DNA from: Rachicladosporium sp. CCFEE 5018
Taxonomy: Eukaryota > Ascomycota > Dothideomycetes > Cladosporiales > Cladosporiaceae
DNA length: 64,000 bases
Direction: 5' to 3'
Assembly (NCBI GenBank): GCA_002077045.2
Contig: KZ111163.1
Location: forward strand, 371,880-435,879
Each line of letters starts with the position of its first letter. Within the stretch, counting starts at the first letter, position 1. The notes under the pieces were generated by a model. The model was given only the letters and a program-made list of their open reading frames with translations. It made no database searches and was not told the DNA's origin. This document shows positions 21,267 to 32,703 of the stretch, piece by piece. Both the position numbers and the translations under genes were made by a program.

Positions 21267-22267
21267 CTACCGCTTAACCCCCTCCAAAAGCTCCTCCACC
21301 ATCGTCCCCACATGCTCAATGAAAACCGAAATATGCCCCTCCCCCTGCAACAAATGTGCCTTACACCACTGAGCAGGCAAATGCTTAACAATCCACTCCC
21401 CATGCGCAAACGGCACCATCTGGTCCTCGCTCCCCTGCCACACCGCAGTAGGCACATTCACCTCCTCGACCTCGAACCCCCACGGTTTCATGAGCTCCAT
21501 GTCGTCGTCGAACCAGCCGTCCGTGCTGTGCTTGAGTCCTTCGTGGATGCCTTCCACCACGCCTTGGCCGAGGGTGGCGTCTGACAGGAGGGCTTTTTTG
21601 TCGACTTCGGGCAGGATGGAGGCCATTTCTTGGACTAGGCCGGCGGCGTCAGCGGCGAGGAGGCCGGGACGTTGGGAGTCCAGGAGCTTGCGGAGGGCGG
21701 GGGCGCCGGCTAGGGTGGCGTTGAATTCGTCGATGTCTGGGTGAGAATTAGATCCGATTCTCCGCATGCACTGGCAACGAAGTACGCACTGTCTTGACCT
21801 TGGCCCGCCAGAATCGAGGTCGTCTTTGCCATATGGAGCACAGCCTGCTACGCAGAGTGCAGCTTTGACGCCCTTGAGACGGGCTGCGCAGGCAAGGACG
21901 TGAGGTCCTAGAGCCTCGTTAGACTCGCTACATCTTACAATTTTCAGGAGTGATGCAATGTCATACCTCCACCGCTCCAGCCTCCTACGACACAGTCCTT
22001 GATCCCGAGATGTTCATTCAGTGCAGTCACATCAGCTACTGTATCGACTACTACGCGGCCTTCATGTCGACTTGAGTCACCATAGCCCGGCCGTGACAGG
22101 GCAATGATCTTCAGTCCTTTAGTCTTGCATAGCTCGTCCAGGCTAGGTGGCACTGCGAGTCGAGATCCCGGTGTGCCATGAAGCCAGATGAACGGGTAGC
22201 CATTCGTGTCGCCGTCGATGTGGAAGTCGATCACTCGGCCATCGTGAAGCTTGAACTGTTGAGACAT
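21267..22267 (-). CDS. Alpha/beta-hydrolase fold protein, frame broken once
   Basis: Minus-strand exons 22267-21967, 21907-21790 and 21736-21267 have introns with GTATGA and GTGCGT donors. The order of the fold is intact: PFIWLHGTPGSR (oxyanion-hole strand), LSRPGYGDSS, the nucleophile elbow VGGWSGGGPHVLAC (Ser of GWSGG), then a lid, GQGQDN-IDEF across intron 2, the acid-bearing strand VNVPTAVWQGSEDQMVPF and the catalytic histidine in LLQGEGHISVF. About 295 aa, a cytosolic esterase or epoxide-hydrolase-like enzyme of unknown substrate. The total exon length is one base over a multiple of three: CAPYGKDDLD is in one frame and LAGQGQD in the next. The switch is at about 21808-21813, where homologues have an aromatic codon, so two bases are probably missing. 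The alternative is read-through of intron 2, which keeps the frame but destroys the conserved block. Confidence 0.82.
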
Positions 22268-22947
22268 GACGATGAAGTGGAAATGTAGAGTCGTAAATTC
22301 GATGGAGGAGTTGGACTAGCAACTATGGAAGAGGAATATGGAAGTGACTGCGAGATGAACAGAGAAGTTCGAGAAGCACTCATAAGCTTTCCCTGCTGTA
22401 TGAAGAATTGCTTCGTAAAGCTTCTAGTAGCCGTAAGACTCACCTGTTGCATGTGGAGACACTACCACGATGACATCGAATCACTCATGTCAGCTCCGAG
22501 GCAGCAGCCGGCCAAATGAGGAAGCTGGCGAGCGTGCGAGCTCCTAGTGCGATGCCGGGCGCCTTGCAAATGAACGCCGAACACCCTAAGCCTGTCAAGA
22601 TGGGCCACACGTGTAATGAAGCTGTTGATGTGGACGTCCCAAGGCCCATGTACTGTAGAAGTGGTCGACTAGAGATCATATGGAGTGGACGTCAGCGATG
22701 CCAAGAGTTCATGCCCGCTAAGTCACATGACGCACAGTGCCAAAGTCTGACCTCACTTGCCTATTTGGGTGTTATGCTGGTACAGATGTAAAAATTGGCT
22801 CCCTTCGCAAACCCCTTACCTCCTGCAAAGCTCTGGTGGCCCAAAAGGCGAAAAAGAATGGTCTGATTATCATCTGAGATGATAGCGTTGAGTGAGCCCC
22901 TGGGAAGATGTTAGGATGAGGCAGGTGCAGAATTTTCGTGGAGTGTA
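22268..22947. other. Intergenic, no gene recognised
   Basis: 0.68 kb between the start of the hydrolase and the tRNA gene. Short open frames overlap on both strands, none with a motif. Confidence 0.5.
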
Positions 22948-23035
22948 CTCACAACGCGGGGGTCGAACCCGCGACCTTGAGATCGCAGTGTTGATGACTA
23001 AGAGTCTCACGCTCTACCGATTGAGCTCTGTTGAA
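22948..23035 (-). tRNA. tRNA-Lys(CTT) with a 15-nt intron, imperfect acceptor stem
   Basis: On the minus strand a D arm GCTC-AATCGGTA-GAGC, an anticodon stem TGAGA/TCTCA with loop CTCTTA, and a T arm GCGGG-TTCGACC-CCCGC are all present, and the anticodon CTT is at 23000-23002. A 15-nt intron (22984-22998) sits after position 37, the standard place for nuclear tRNA introns. The body matches a eukaryotic tRNA-Lys(CTT). The acceptor stem is poor: the 3' strand GTTGTGA does not pair well with the bases upstream of the D arm, where a base seems lost and the usual TA at positions 8-9 is not seen. It may be a real gene with a sequence error, or a decaying copy. Confidence 0.8.
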
Positions 23036-23241
23036 CCATTAGTGATGGTTTTGAGGGGTAGAATCGGGTGGAACGTACTGCCGGGCTGACTGGATGGTGG
23101 AGGCGCGACAAAAGCTCTTATAATCTTGTTTGATAAGAGGGAATCCGAAGTTCTCTGGTAAGCGAGAACGCTTCAATTACTAGACCTTGAGAGCAGTGGA
23201 GGTTCTCAGACCGAACAGTACCAGTCCTAGACTACTCTACA

Positions 23242-25069
23242 CTACTTCAGCATCTCCACCCCAAACACCCTCCCCAAAATACTATACCCTTTCCCCTCCG
23301 CGTCCGTCTTGATCCAGAACTCATCCGCGCCAGTAGCTCCATACACAGCCAAGTCCAGCAACTCCCACTGCACACAGTTGTTCGCCCTGATCTGCTCGCT
23401 GGGGTACTCCACGCCAGGATCCGTGACAACAGCATGCCACTTTCTGACTTCACAGCCATCATCCAACTTCTTGATGATCAGTGTGGGGTATAGCCGCACG
23501 TCCAAGGTCTTCGCTTCTGGCAGGTTGAAAATGACTGGGATCCCCAAGTTCAGGACGTCCGTGGAGTTGGATGTGAAGTTCGTGACTTTCAGACCTGGAA
23601 GGCCGGGCTCGGTGGCGAGAGTGATACTGGAGTTCAGCGAGACACCGAGGAGGGATGGCACTTTGTAGGTGCCCGCGAGTTTGATCTCGGCTTGCGAGCA
23701 GGCTGTAGCTTCGAGACCGGGCAGAAGGATCTCCATGATCAGGCCAGAAAGGGCAAGTTGTGTGGGTGCGCCGCCAGTGCCGGCTGTGAGGACTGTGAGA
23801 CCGACATTGTAGTCGGGGATCAGTATGATGACCGAGTGGTAGAGGCCTGCTTGATGTCAGTCATAAGCGTGCTGCAGCTCACGATGTTCGAGTTACCGAG
23901 ATCGCCCTGCTTAGTGTACACATCGACGATACGATCCTCGACCTGCCATCGGATAATCTCCCAGGCTATACCAACGGACTGCTGCCACACTGAGGTATGC
24001 GTTAGTGGCTTCATCCACCTCCGTGTATCGACGGCGGAGATTTGAGTGCTGTTCAGTACAGCTTGCCCAAACTTCTCCAAGTCACGCTGCGTTGAGTAGA
24101 CACCTCCAGCGGCACCTGCGTCACCGATTGGGATGGCGAAGTAGCTCGACAAGATGTTGCCAGGTATCATACCGGTAGTAGTGTTCGGCTTCAACGCATA
24201 GCTGCTATTACCCATGTCAAGCTTGGCGAAGACATTGTTGTCCATCAAGTCTTCCATCGAACGGCCCGTGATGTTCTCAAGCGCATAGCCCAGGATCTGG
24301 TACCCTCCATTCGAGTATGCCGGAGTCCTGAACGGCAGCACTGTAGGCGGCTCCTGCAAGAAAGCGTTCAGAGCATCCTCCCGCGAGCATGGATTCTCAC
24401 TGCATTGCGGCAATGCGACGGGCGGCTTCGGGGGCAGGCCAAAGCTCGTGATAGGAATTCCACCGACACTCGTTGGCGGCGGCGCTGGTGTATGGCCGCG
24501 AGCTATGCCAGCCATGTGGCTTGCAAGCGCTCCGAGGGCATTCGAGTGGATCCTCGGCGAAGGAGCAGTTCGTAGCAGCAGCAGCGAGTTCGGGGACGAA
24601 GTCAGTGACTGGACGATCCCAGTACGCATGGCCGACTTCGACGAGGTATGTGTATGCTGTGATAAGCTTGCTGAGACTACCGATGCGGTAGATGGAGTCC
24701 TCTATCTTCTTGTCAGTACCCGCCATCGATCATTCGGACTCTTTCATTCGTACCAGTCACTGCCTTCACGCTCTCGTTTGCAAGCGTAGCAGTGTCGGCC
24801 GTGTGCTGCACCGAGAGCAACGTCGAGTCCAAGTCGAAGATGCCGATTGACCAACTCGTCTGATTCGCCTTGAGAGTCGTCAACAATGCGTCGTCGGCCA
24901 CTGTGGCATTCTTCAGCGCATCGCTGATATTCTGAACAACGTCTTTGAAGACCAGATCTGAGGAGAGTCCCAAGGGAGCAGGGTAGTCAGGTCCGAGGAT
25001 GCCGCAGGGGACGTATGGTACAGCAACTGCGATAGCTGCGATGAAAGGAAGGACAGTAACGGAACGCAT
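23242..25069 (-). CDS. Secreted serine beta-lactamase-fold protein, frame broken once
   Basis: Minus-strand exons 25069-24761, about 24708-23897 and 23846-23242. The first intron has a weak GTGACT donor and its acceptor is after one of two AAG triplets; the second is GTAACT...CAG. Residues 1-21 (MRSVTVLPFIAAIAVAVPYVP) are a signal peptide. The active-site Ser-x-x-Lys is SLSK in YRIGSLSKLITAY, the second motif is Tyr-x-Asn in TPAYSNGGYQILGYALENI, and LGALASHMAGIARGH is the helix typical of the class C/LACTB family. A C-terminal beta-rich domain of about 180 residues follows. Members are esterases, peptidases or transesterases rather than antibiotic-degrading enzymes. At about 24539-24547 the frame changes between FAEDPLE and NALGALASH; no intron can sit there, so two bases are missing or one extra. 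Confidence 0.85.
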
Positions 25070-25721
25070 CGTGAATAACGCTATACAGTGACCAACAGAT
25101 GGAAAGGAGATACTCGACGTGAATCTACCTCATGCCCGACTATAAGACCTCAACCTCAAGGCTTCGCCATCCTCCGCCAAGATGCGGTGCCTCGCAGCCG
25201 TATGATCGACGAGCCTATGCTTGCGTAGCACAAACCCAGCCCACTCCCTTGACAATCCATTTCCATACCACTCACCATGTCATCAGGATGCTATGTCAAT
25301 CTCCCGAGACCATGCGGAAGAAACGTTGGCCAGTTCGCACTCTCGTAATATGGGGAAATTCAATTAGGCGAAGTTTTGAGGTACCTGATTGGCTGCATCG
25401 TAAACTCCAACGTGCGGCTGTGCTCTACAGTCCCAGATCCTTGTCGTGATCTCCGCTGTCTCGGAACTTAACGGTGATGACAATGCGATCCTTTGGGCAG
25501 TGTCGGGGTTAGTTGATACGAGAATAGAGTTTGGCAAGTCCTTCGAGGTCGATGCTGTGAGTTCCTGACACGATTTGCATCCCGCCATGATCATAACAAA
25601 CACTCGAACTGTGGTCACTTCTGCCCGCTGGGGGGCGGCCATGGTGAACAAATAACAAACAAGTATCAGACATACAGCCTAGCTATGCCACACTTTCGAA
25701 CTCGACCACCCCCCGTTTGCT
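25070..25721. other. Intergenic, no gene recognised
   Basis: 0.65 kb between two minus-strand genes: the promoter of the beta-lactamase-like gene and the 3' end of the GH55 gene. Two frames of about 100 codons overlap here without motifs. Confidence 0.55.
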
Positions 25722-28392
25722 TCAAGGGTACTCGAATATCGCAACAGTATCCGCAAAAGTATTCCCATTCGCCGCCTCGGGAACCAAAGCAACCTGATCG
25801 ACCTCGACCATGATCGCGGTCCCGACAGTATTCAGCGCATACAGGTAGATCGCCTCGCTCTGCTCCACGCTGACAGTGTACTGCTGGCAGTTCGTCGTCA
25901 GGAGACAACCGCCATCGTAGTTGTTGAAGAAGGAGTAGAGACCTGCAAATGTTAGCGAAAGTTGGTGTGACAGGGAGGAAGGGAGTTCGTACCAGCACCA
26001 TAGTTGTAAATGTACGTGCTGTTGAAGATGCGGAGACCAAAGGTCTTGGGGCAAGTCGGCAGGTAGCATTGTGTGAAGTCTGGATCGGACCAGCCTGCCA
26101 GAGGTGGGTAATTGGACAGAGAGTTCGGGTTGTTCTGCATGTAGCTGATCGCGAAGTCAGTTTCATCAGACCATTCCGCGGTCGAGAATGTACAACTTAC
26201 GCCGTCTCGCTCTGAATGACACCCATGTAAATTTCCTTCGCATTGGCGATGTTGTAGTTGTACAGTTGCGAATGCTCGAACGAGCTCCCGTAGATCCACA
26301 CCGGACCTTGACTCTCCACCAGCAATCCACGACCGTTGTACACATCAATCTGATTGTGATCCGCGAGGTCCATCTCGTGATCAGCCACCCAGCCCCAATT
26401 ATTGGACATCACCAAACTAGCGGTCTTGGTCAAATGCACGAGCAGGAACGCAGCGTAGCAAGTCTTACTCGCACCGTGAGCGAAGTTCGGCTGCTTGGCG
26501 CAGTTGTTAGATTGCAGCTGAGTACCATTGCCACCACCAATGCGCCAATGCGTGTCCCACATGCCTGTCGCGCCCGGAAAGGTGCCCGCGAGATTCCACT
26601 CCATCATGATGGCGCCTGGCGCTGAACCGAGAGTCTGGAACACCATGTCCGTGATCTCGACCGTACCTTTGTCGCCCGGCTGGCCGACGCGGAAAGCGAC
26701 TCTGGGATTGTTCATGTCGCCGAAGTCTGATCCAGCCGAGCCGTCTACCATCATCAGCGGCCACAGTTCACCCACCATCTTCGCAGTGTTGGGGATCGTG
26801 ATGGTGTGGCGGATGACATACGCGCCGTGATCGAAGTAGGCGATTTCACCGTTGGCGTAGTTTACAGAATTTAAGAAGTTCTGTACGTTTGCAGTATCGT
26901 CGCGAACACCATCGCCGTAGCAGCCAAAGTTATACGATGACTTGAACTTCGTGACAGGCACACCTTCATACTGTGGCTTCGATCTCTCCAGAACCATGCC
27001 CGCGCGAGGTCCGTCTGTCACCAGCAGGCTTGTTGGCTTCGTCGGCTGACCCACAAGCTGCTGCATTCGTGCCGAGTTGGCGGCTGGTCCATAGCATGTG
27101 AGATTGTTCTCGGTATACATGCTCTCGTAAGCAGTGTAGGCTTTTCCTTGCACGTAGCTACGGACAAGCTGGTTGCCAGGAATGATTACAGTCCCGTTCT
27201 TGTATTGCACTGCAGGATCAGTATTGATGAAGTTGACGTTGTCAAGCACAAGCGTTCCAGCTGCGGTTGGCGTGCTGTTCCCGGAAAAGGATGTAATGAT
27301 GCCAATATCGGTATTGGTGAAAACCGAATCCTGGAACACAAGAGATCCAGTCGCGGGAACGTCACCACCCGAGGACATGTCGACAGCGGTGCCGCAGTTA
27401 TTGACAAAGATGCTCTTGTACATGAACACCCAATTCCAGTTCTGGAAAATGGCAGTATTGCATCGGTTAAAGGTCAAATTACGCATGGTGAACTGCTGAT
27501 TGCCTGCAAACAACCCGATACCGCCTCCGTTAAAGATAAGATCTTCGAGATGGCCTCCAGAACCGTTGTCCATGAAGACACCTTGCTGCGCATTGCCGTC
27601 ACCTGGTGTACCGACGACGCAGTTGAAGACGATGTTTTGCAGACTCGTGGCTTGAGCGACTTGCCAATGTATGCCGTGGACGCTTCTATTCGGATCGACT
27701 AACGTTAGATCGAAGACGAAATTCCTTATCTGGCGCCACATGTTGTTCTGATTCTGGAACCAGTTGAACCCGTACGGTAGGTACGGATTGGCGTCGAACA
27801 ACCCAATCGCATCAAATTCAGGCGTCCCCTTGATTACTGGCAAGTTGTTCGCATCTCCGACCATGGCGGTGTAGTAGTACAGATTAATCTTCTGCGACAC
27901 CATATATGTTCCAGCCGGGAAGTACACGATAGCTGGCGTAGTCATCGAGCTATCGCAGCCAAGACCGCATCGTCCGCCGTCCGAAGTAGCGTTCCCCAGG
28001 GCCCAGGTGTCGTCTGTCACGCCATCTCCTTTCGCTCCATAATCCTTGACATTTCGCCAGACCACATACGACGCGTTGACGCCGTACACTGCTTTGCCCT
28101 GTCGCTTGATCTGCGAGACCCAGTAGGGAGTTCCGGAGCCGTAATTGCCAGCACGCTTCTCGTGGCCGAAGGTGTGCACTGGGCTTTCCATGTCATCTGA
28201 GCCGTACAGATCTTCCAGCTGAGGTCCAGAGATGAGATCGCCATCCGGTTGACTGGGTATCGGCAAAGCATGGCTCAAGTCGTTGACGGAGCCGAACTCG
28301 AAAGTCTGTTGGATCGCTTCCACTCTGGCGTAGTATGTGCAAACGAGTAGGATTGCGGCAAACCAGCACCGAGCACTCGGGTACCTCGCCAT
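25722..28392 (-). CDS. GH55 exo-beta-1,3-glucanase, secreted
   Basis: Minus-strand exons 28392-26201, 26144-25993 and 25942-25722; introns are 56 and 50 bp (GTAAGT, GTACGA). The product has 854 aa. A signal peptide (about residues 1-26, FAAILLVCTYYARVEA) and a dibasic KR site near residue 80 suggest Kex2-type processing. Two parallel beta-helix (pectate-lyase-3 type) domains follow: the first opens with NVKDYGAKGDGVTDDT, the second with SYNFGCYGDGVRDDT, the signature duplication of GH55. Other landmarks are FPAGTYMVSQKINLYYYT and NNWGWVADHEMD, where the conserved acidic residues of the catalytic cleft lie. The enzyme would release glucose or short products from beta-1,3-glucan of its own wall, of other fungi or of plant callose. 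It stands alone; no associated CAZyme cluster. Confidence 0.93.
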
Positions 28393-28902
28393 GGCGGCTA
28401 AAGCTGATAAGCGGCGTGACTACTACGCCTTCAATTTAGGTTTCCGATTCGAAGGTATTCCACAGTGATGAGTTGTAACCTTCAAGTCCTCGAGTGGCAG
28501 CCCTGCGCGTCAGAGCGGCATGTTTTCTGCTTCGACGCGCAAAGGAATGCATGGCATATGAGTTGCTCGGTATCCGGGGCATGCAAGGGTCTTGGCTACT
28601 GTAGCCTCTGGAGTCTGCACGCCTCTAATACTTCCCAAAAGAAGAATATATGTTTTGGATGTGCGGACAGCACGTCCATGAAGGGATGCGAAGTGCGAAC
28701 TGCGGTGCCTAGAAAGAAGACCTCTCCAATTAGGTAGTCGCGTCTCTGTGCACCCGCTGTGGCGGCTTGAGTGCGGCATTACACCATGTGACATGCTGGA
28801 GCTCGAATGAGACCAGGAGAACCAAGGCCATTCGCTTGATCACTATCGTTTTAGTACACAGAACCGAACGAGCGAGGGCATAAGGCTGTCACTTCATAGC
28901 GT
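28393..28902. other. Intergenic, no gene recognised
   Basis: 0.51 kb upstream of GH55 on one side and downstream of the CDC26-like gene on the other. Two overlapping frames of about 90 codons have no motif. Confidence 0.55.
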
Positions 28903-29172
28903 TCAACCTCGCGCCCCCTGCCCACCCATGATCCTCGCCTCCCTCGCCTTCCGCGCTCTCGCAGCAGCAGTCTGCGCACTCACAGCTGGAGAGTCGTCGT
29001 GTCCAGCATCGCTGATGTCCTCAGTGGTGTCCTGAGAACTGCTGGGTTCGCCAGTGCTATAGGTGGCGGATTGCTGAGCTGCTGCGGCACGCTCGCGAGC
29101 AGCTTTGCGGTCTTCGGCCAGTGTGATGTCCGCCTGTGTGAGTGTGATCTTTGTTGGTGGGCGGGAGAGCAT
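28903..29172 (-). CDS. CDC26: Anaphase-promoting complex subunit CDC26-like
   Basis: One exon encodes 89 aa. It begins MLSRPPTKITLTQADI, matching the N-terminal MLRRPPT.I.L...D motif of Cdc26/Apc12 that inserts into the TPR groove of Apc6/Cdc16. The acidic-basic helix ITLAEDRKAARERAAAAQQ comes next, then a disordered Ser/Thr-rich linker and an Arg/Ala-rich tail (AAARARKAREARIMGG). Cdc26 is a small nuclear chaperone-like subunit stabilising the APC/C ubiquitin ligase. Length and layout fit fungal homologues; identification rests mostly on the first 20 residues. Confidence 0.65.
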   Translation of the reverse strand: MLSRPPTKITLTQADITLAEDRKAARERAAAAQQSATYSTGEPSSSQDTTEDISDAGHDDSPAVSAQTAAARARKAREARIMGGQGARG

Positions 29173-29492
29173 CGCTACGAGGGAGCGCTGGAGGTCAGGA
29201 AATTGATAGTGCTCTGCGAGAGCTTTGCTGTGGAAAGTAGTGTGCTGTGTCTCCTGTATGTCCTGTGCTACACTAGATGACTGAAGCTATGGATACCTAA
29301 GTGAAGTTACAAACTAGAATGCTATACAGAGTCTGGTAAGACGCTGTTGAGGTGTGAAATGAACCTCGCTGCCGCTTCGAAGATATGGCTTGGCATTCCC
29401 GAGCTTTGGTCCATCACCTCAAAAGGTTGTAGAACGAGCCAGACAGTATACGACCTTCACGTGCAAGAGTCCTACATCCCCACCATCTCACC
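29173..29492. other. Divergent promoter region
   Basis: About 320 bp between the start of the CDC26-like gene and the start of the mitochondrial orphan on the plus strand. No element stands out. Confidence 0.45.
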
Positions 29493-30744
29493 ATGAGCGT
29501 CTCACTACTCACCCTAGCTGAGCGGCACATCGTCACCCGCCAATGGCGACAAGGAGCCCAATGTCTTCGCTGCCTCCACACCTCGAGACCCAACCGAGCA
29601 GACAAGGGAACCGGCGGCGAAGTAGTAGACTCTAGCAGTAGGCGATCCTACCAAGTCTGCGTAAATAAATACAGTAGCTAACAAAGCTACAGCTCTCCCC
29701 CGTTCCAGCCTCCGCCACCAGCGCGCCGCTCGCATCTCTCAAGAAGTCTCCGCCCTCCGCGACACCCCATCTGCCGACCCCGCCCCTCTGATCTCCTCCG
29801 ATGCTGCTTCCACAGCCCGAGACCAGTCGCACACAGCAGCCATAGATGCTCATCCAAGTGACAATGCCTCTTCCCAAGGCATACTCGGCCAGAACTCCGG
29901 TCCCGCAAGAGAAGGCCCCTTCGCCCAACCCGTAGGCCGTCTAGACGAAGGCCGCGAACCAGAGAGCAGCGAGAAGTTCTCCTCACAGGGTCTAGGCGCA
30001 AGAACAACAGACGGCAAACCCACCTCCCCCTCAGCAGGCGAGACAGCCGTGCTCTCCGCTCAAACCCAGCCCTCAGACCCCACGGCCCCCGCGTCCCACA
30101 CACCCTACCTCCGCACCGCAACCCTCAGCCTCGCCACCACCAGCCCCTCCCACCGTAGCCTCAGGCGCCAGCTCCTCGGCCCGAAAGCCCTCCCAACCAC
30201 CATCCCACCCACAACCCCAGACGCCGCCGTGCCGTACATCAAGTCCCATCTCCGGGTTCTGCAGCCAACGCGGCCTCATCGCAAAGCGTTCCGACCACGA
30301 AACGCCCCGCATCCAGATCGCGAAGCGCTGCTAGCGACGCGACAGGAGCTGCGGGCTGAGGCCGCGACGGCGCGAGAGGCGTTAGGCGAGGGAAGGCATT
30401 ATTTCAAAGACTTGCCTGAGGAGCTGCAGGGGAAGTTCAGGGAGAATCGAGAGACGTTGGAGGCTACGGCTAAGGGGAGAGATGCGGCCGTGAGGGCGAA
30501 GATTTCGGGGACGCTGATGGAGAAGTTTGTTAAGGGGAGGTATGATCCGAGGGGCTTGTTGGGCGGGGAGGCGAGGGGAAAAGGAGGGTATGGGAGGGAG
30601 GTGCTGGATAGTGTTGCGAGAGGTTTGTTGCGGAATGGGACGTATCTGGGTAAAGATGCTGAGAGGGTTGTAAGTAAGGTGAGGAGTCTGCTGCCTGCTG
30701 CTGGAAGCGGAGGAGGAGCGAGGAGAGCGCAGGCGTCGAAGTAA
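29493..30744 (+). CDS. Predicted mitochondrial protein of unknown function
   Basis: I join exon 29493-29637 to exon 29687-30744 (GTAGGC donor, GCTAACAAAG acceptor, 49 bp), giving 400 aa; an alternative acceptor six bases further on is also possible. Residues 1-40 (HIVTRQWRQGAQCLRCLHTS) have the Arg-rich, acid-free composition and RCLHTS cleavage context of a mitochondrial presequence. Residues 50-230 are low complexity, rich in Ser, Pro, Thr and Ala. The C-terminal 150 residues look folded and helical: LLATRQELRAEAATAREAL, HYFKDLPEELQGKFRENRETL, LMEKFVKGRYDPRGLLGG and VARGLLRNGTYLGKDAERV. I recognise no family. A lineage-restricted matrix or mitoribosome-associated protein would fit, but this is inference. 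Codon use resembles the neighbours. Confidence 0.7.
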
Positions 30745-31047
30745 ATCTGCGCGGAGCAGATGCATGCCAGCCAAGCTGGATGAATCAGCATGACACCTTC
30801 ATCATGCGTCTGTACATGCTCATTACATGGAGAAGCTACGTCGCTGTAACCGTCTGGCCTCTGTTGCCGTGACATCGATCACTATCGCGTCGGGGCTTGC
30901 CTCTGCCTGCGCTGAGCGAATCTTGTCCATAATCAATGATCGTCAGCGACTCGATGCGATCACTGTGCCCGACTGTGCACCAAGTCGGCGTCCAGCGTCT
31001 TGTGCAAGCCATGTGATCCCTCATGAAGGCACCACGACCTCCGCCTG
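30745..31047. other. Intergenic between convergent genes
   Basis: 0.3 kb between two stop codons, the mitochondrial orphan and CK2 alpha. No coding signal. Confidence 0.5.
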
Positions 31048-32260
31048 TCATGTGTGAACGCTATTCGCATTTGACGGCGCCTGGCCAGCAGCCGCAGCCG
31101 CATCCTCCTCAGCCTTCCGTATGGGCGCGAAGTAAGGATGTGCCATCGCCTCCTTCGCCGTAAGCCGCTCCTACAAACTTGTCAGCACAATCCCTCACGC
31201 GCACACCACCACCGACAAAACCAAGACATACCTGATGATCATACCTCAATAAACGATCCAAGAAATCCACAGCGTCATTACTAACAAACCGCTGATTCTC
31301 CGCATTCACAAACCCATGCCAGCTCTTCTTCGGGAACCTACCCAGAATATCATCATACTGCGCATCAAGCTCAATATCATACTTGTCCAAGTAATCAAAC
31401 AGATCCTCCGTCCCCAGCACTTTCGCAATCTTCACCAGTTGATCCGAGTTGCTGTTCCCGTGGAAAAACGGCTCTTTCCGGAAAATCATGCTCGCGAACA
31501 TGGCGCCCAAGCTCCACATGTCAAGGCTGTAGTCGTATTCTTGGAAATCTACTAGCAGTTCGGGGCCTTTAAAGTAGCGCGAGGCAACGCGGACGTTGTA
31601 TTCTGTGCCGGCGTGGTAGAATTCCGCTAGGCCCCAGTCGATGAGGCGGAGTTTGCGGTTCTCGTGATCAATCATTACGTTATGCGGTTTCACGTCCCGA
31701 TGCATGATGCCCTTCGAATGGCAGAAATCCAGCGCTTTCAGTAGCTCGTGGATGTAGAACCGTACGTCTAGGTCGGTGAATTTCGGGTAGAGTGTGCGGA
31801 AGTCGGTGTTGTTGACGTGTTCGAATATTAGGCTGGGAGTTTTGGATTGCGCGTCCCGGACTACATCCAAGAGGGCGACGATGTTTGGGCCGCCGGAGAG
31901 GTTCTGCAGGATTTTGATTTCGCGCTTGATCTTCTTCTTTTTGACGGGTTTGAGGACTTTGATGACGCATTTCTGGTAGTTTACTATGTTTATGCCTTCG
32001 AAGACTTCGGAGTATTTGCCCCGGCCTGGTGTTGTCAGTGTGTTGCTCATGTTTTAGATCCACCTGATACAGATCTGCGCCTGCCACGCGAGGTCCTGAA
32101 TTGCCGCGCACCGCCGTTCCTCGAGTGTTGCGAGTTTGTACATACCGATCTTCCTGACGACCTCATAGTTCTCCAGCACGCCCCAGCTGATGTTCACGCT
32201 ATCGTAATCCCAGTATGCGCGGGGCATCTGCTGGTTGACATCTGCGTACACTCGCGCCAT
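31048..32260 (-). CDS. CKA1: Casein kinase 2 catalytic subunit alpha
   Basis: Minus-strand exons 32260-32146, 32025-31232 and 31170-31048; introns are 120 and 61 bp, both GTATGT. 343 aa. The N-terminus MARVYADVNQQMPRAYWDY and the glycine loop RKIGRGKYSEVFEGIN (across intron 1) are classic. The basic KPVKKKKIKREIKIL helix is the CK2 substrate-recognition/beta-interaction element. The catalytic loop is MHRDVKPHNVMI, and DWG replaces DFG as in all CK2 (LIDWGLAEFYH). GTEYNVRVASRYFKGPELL is the activation segment and KKSWHGFVN the C-lobe CK2 hallmark. It is a constitutively active, pleiotropic Ser/Thr kinase acting in nucleus and cytosol. The C-terminal 20 residues are alanine-rich. The 120 bp first intron is long for this window. 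Confidence 0.96.
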
Positions 32261-32703
32261 GCTGGGCGAGTTCGAATCGATTCGTGCCTTCTCCGCGCTG
32301 GCGATGCGACCCTGTATGCCCTAGTGGGCTGGGCTGAGTGACGTTCCAGGCAGGATTAATGTCGTCGTCAATGAGCTGAGGTGGCTTGTCGAGTGTCAAT
32401 CGATCGGGGAGGAGTGTTGTGGGTACACCCAATGTATTCCAATGCAAGGGATGCTGCGTAGTCAAGTCTTTCCTCGTGTAGATGTGATGTTGTTGCGCGT
32501 GGCCTGGTCTCATAGTGGGGCCGAGTGTGAGTGAAGCTTGATTGATGAGGCTTGCAGATAGAGTGTCGGCAAGATCCGGCGCAGATAAACTTATATCTTG
32601 AGAGAAAGTGGCAGTTACATGCTAGAGCTTCCTCGACCTGATCAACAATGTCTGACTTTCAATAGCAAGAGGAGGACTCGCTGCAGTCCAGATCATAGCA
32701 GCA
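32261..32703. promoter_or_regulatory. Divergent promoter region CKA1 / RPP1
   Basis: 0.44 kb between two divergently transcribed housekeeping genes. Frames in it lack motifs. No TATA box was noticed, in keeping with housekeeping promoters. Confidence 0.45.
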
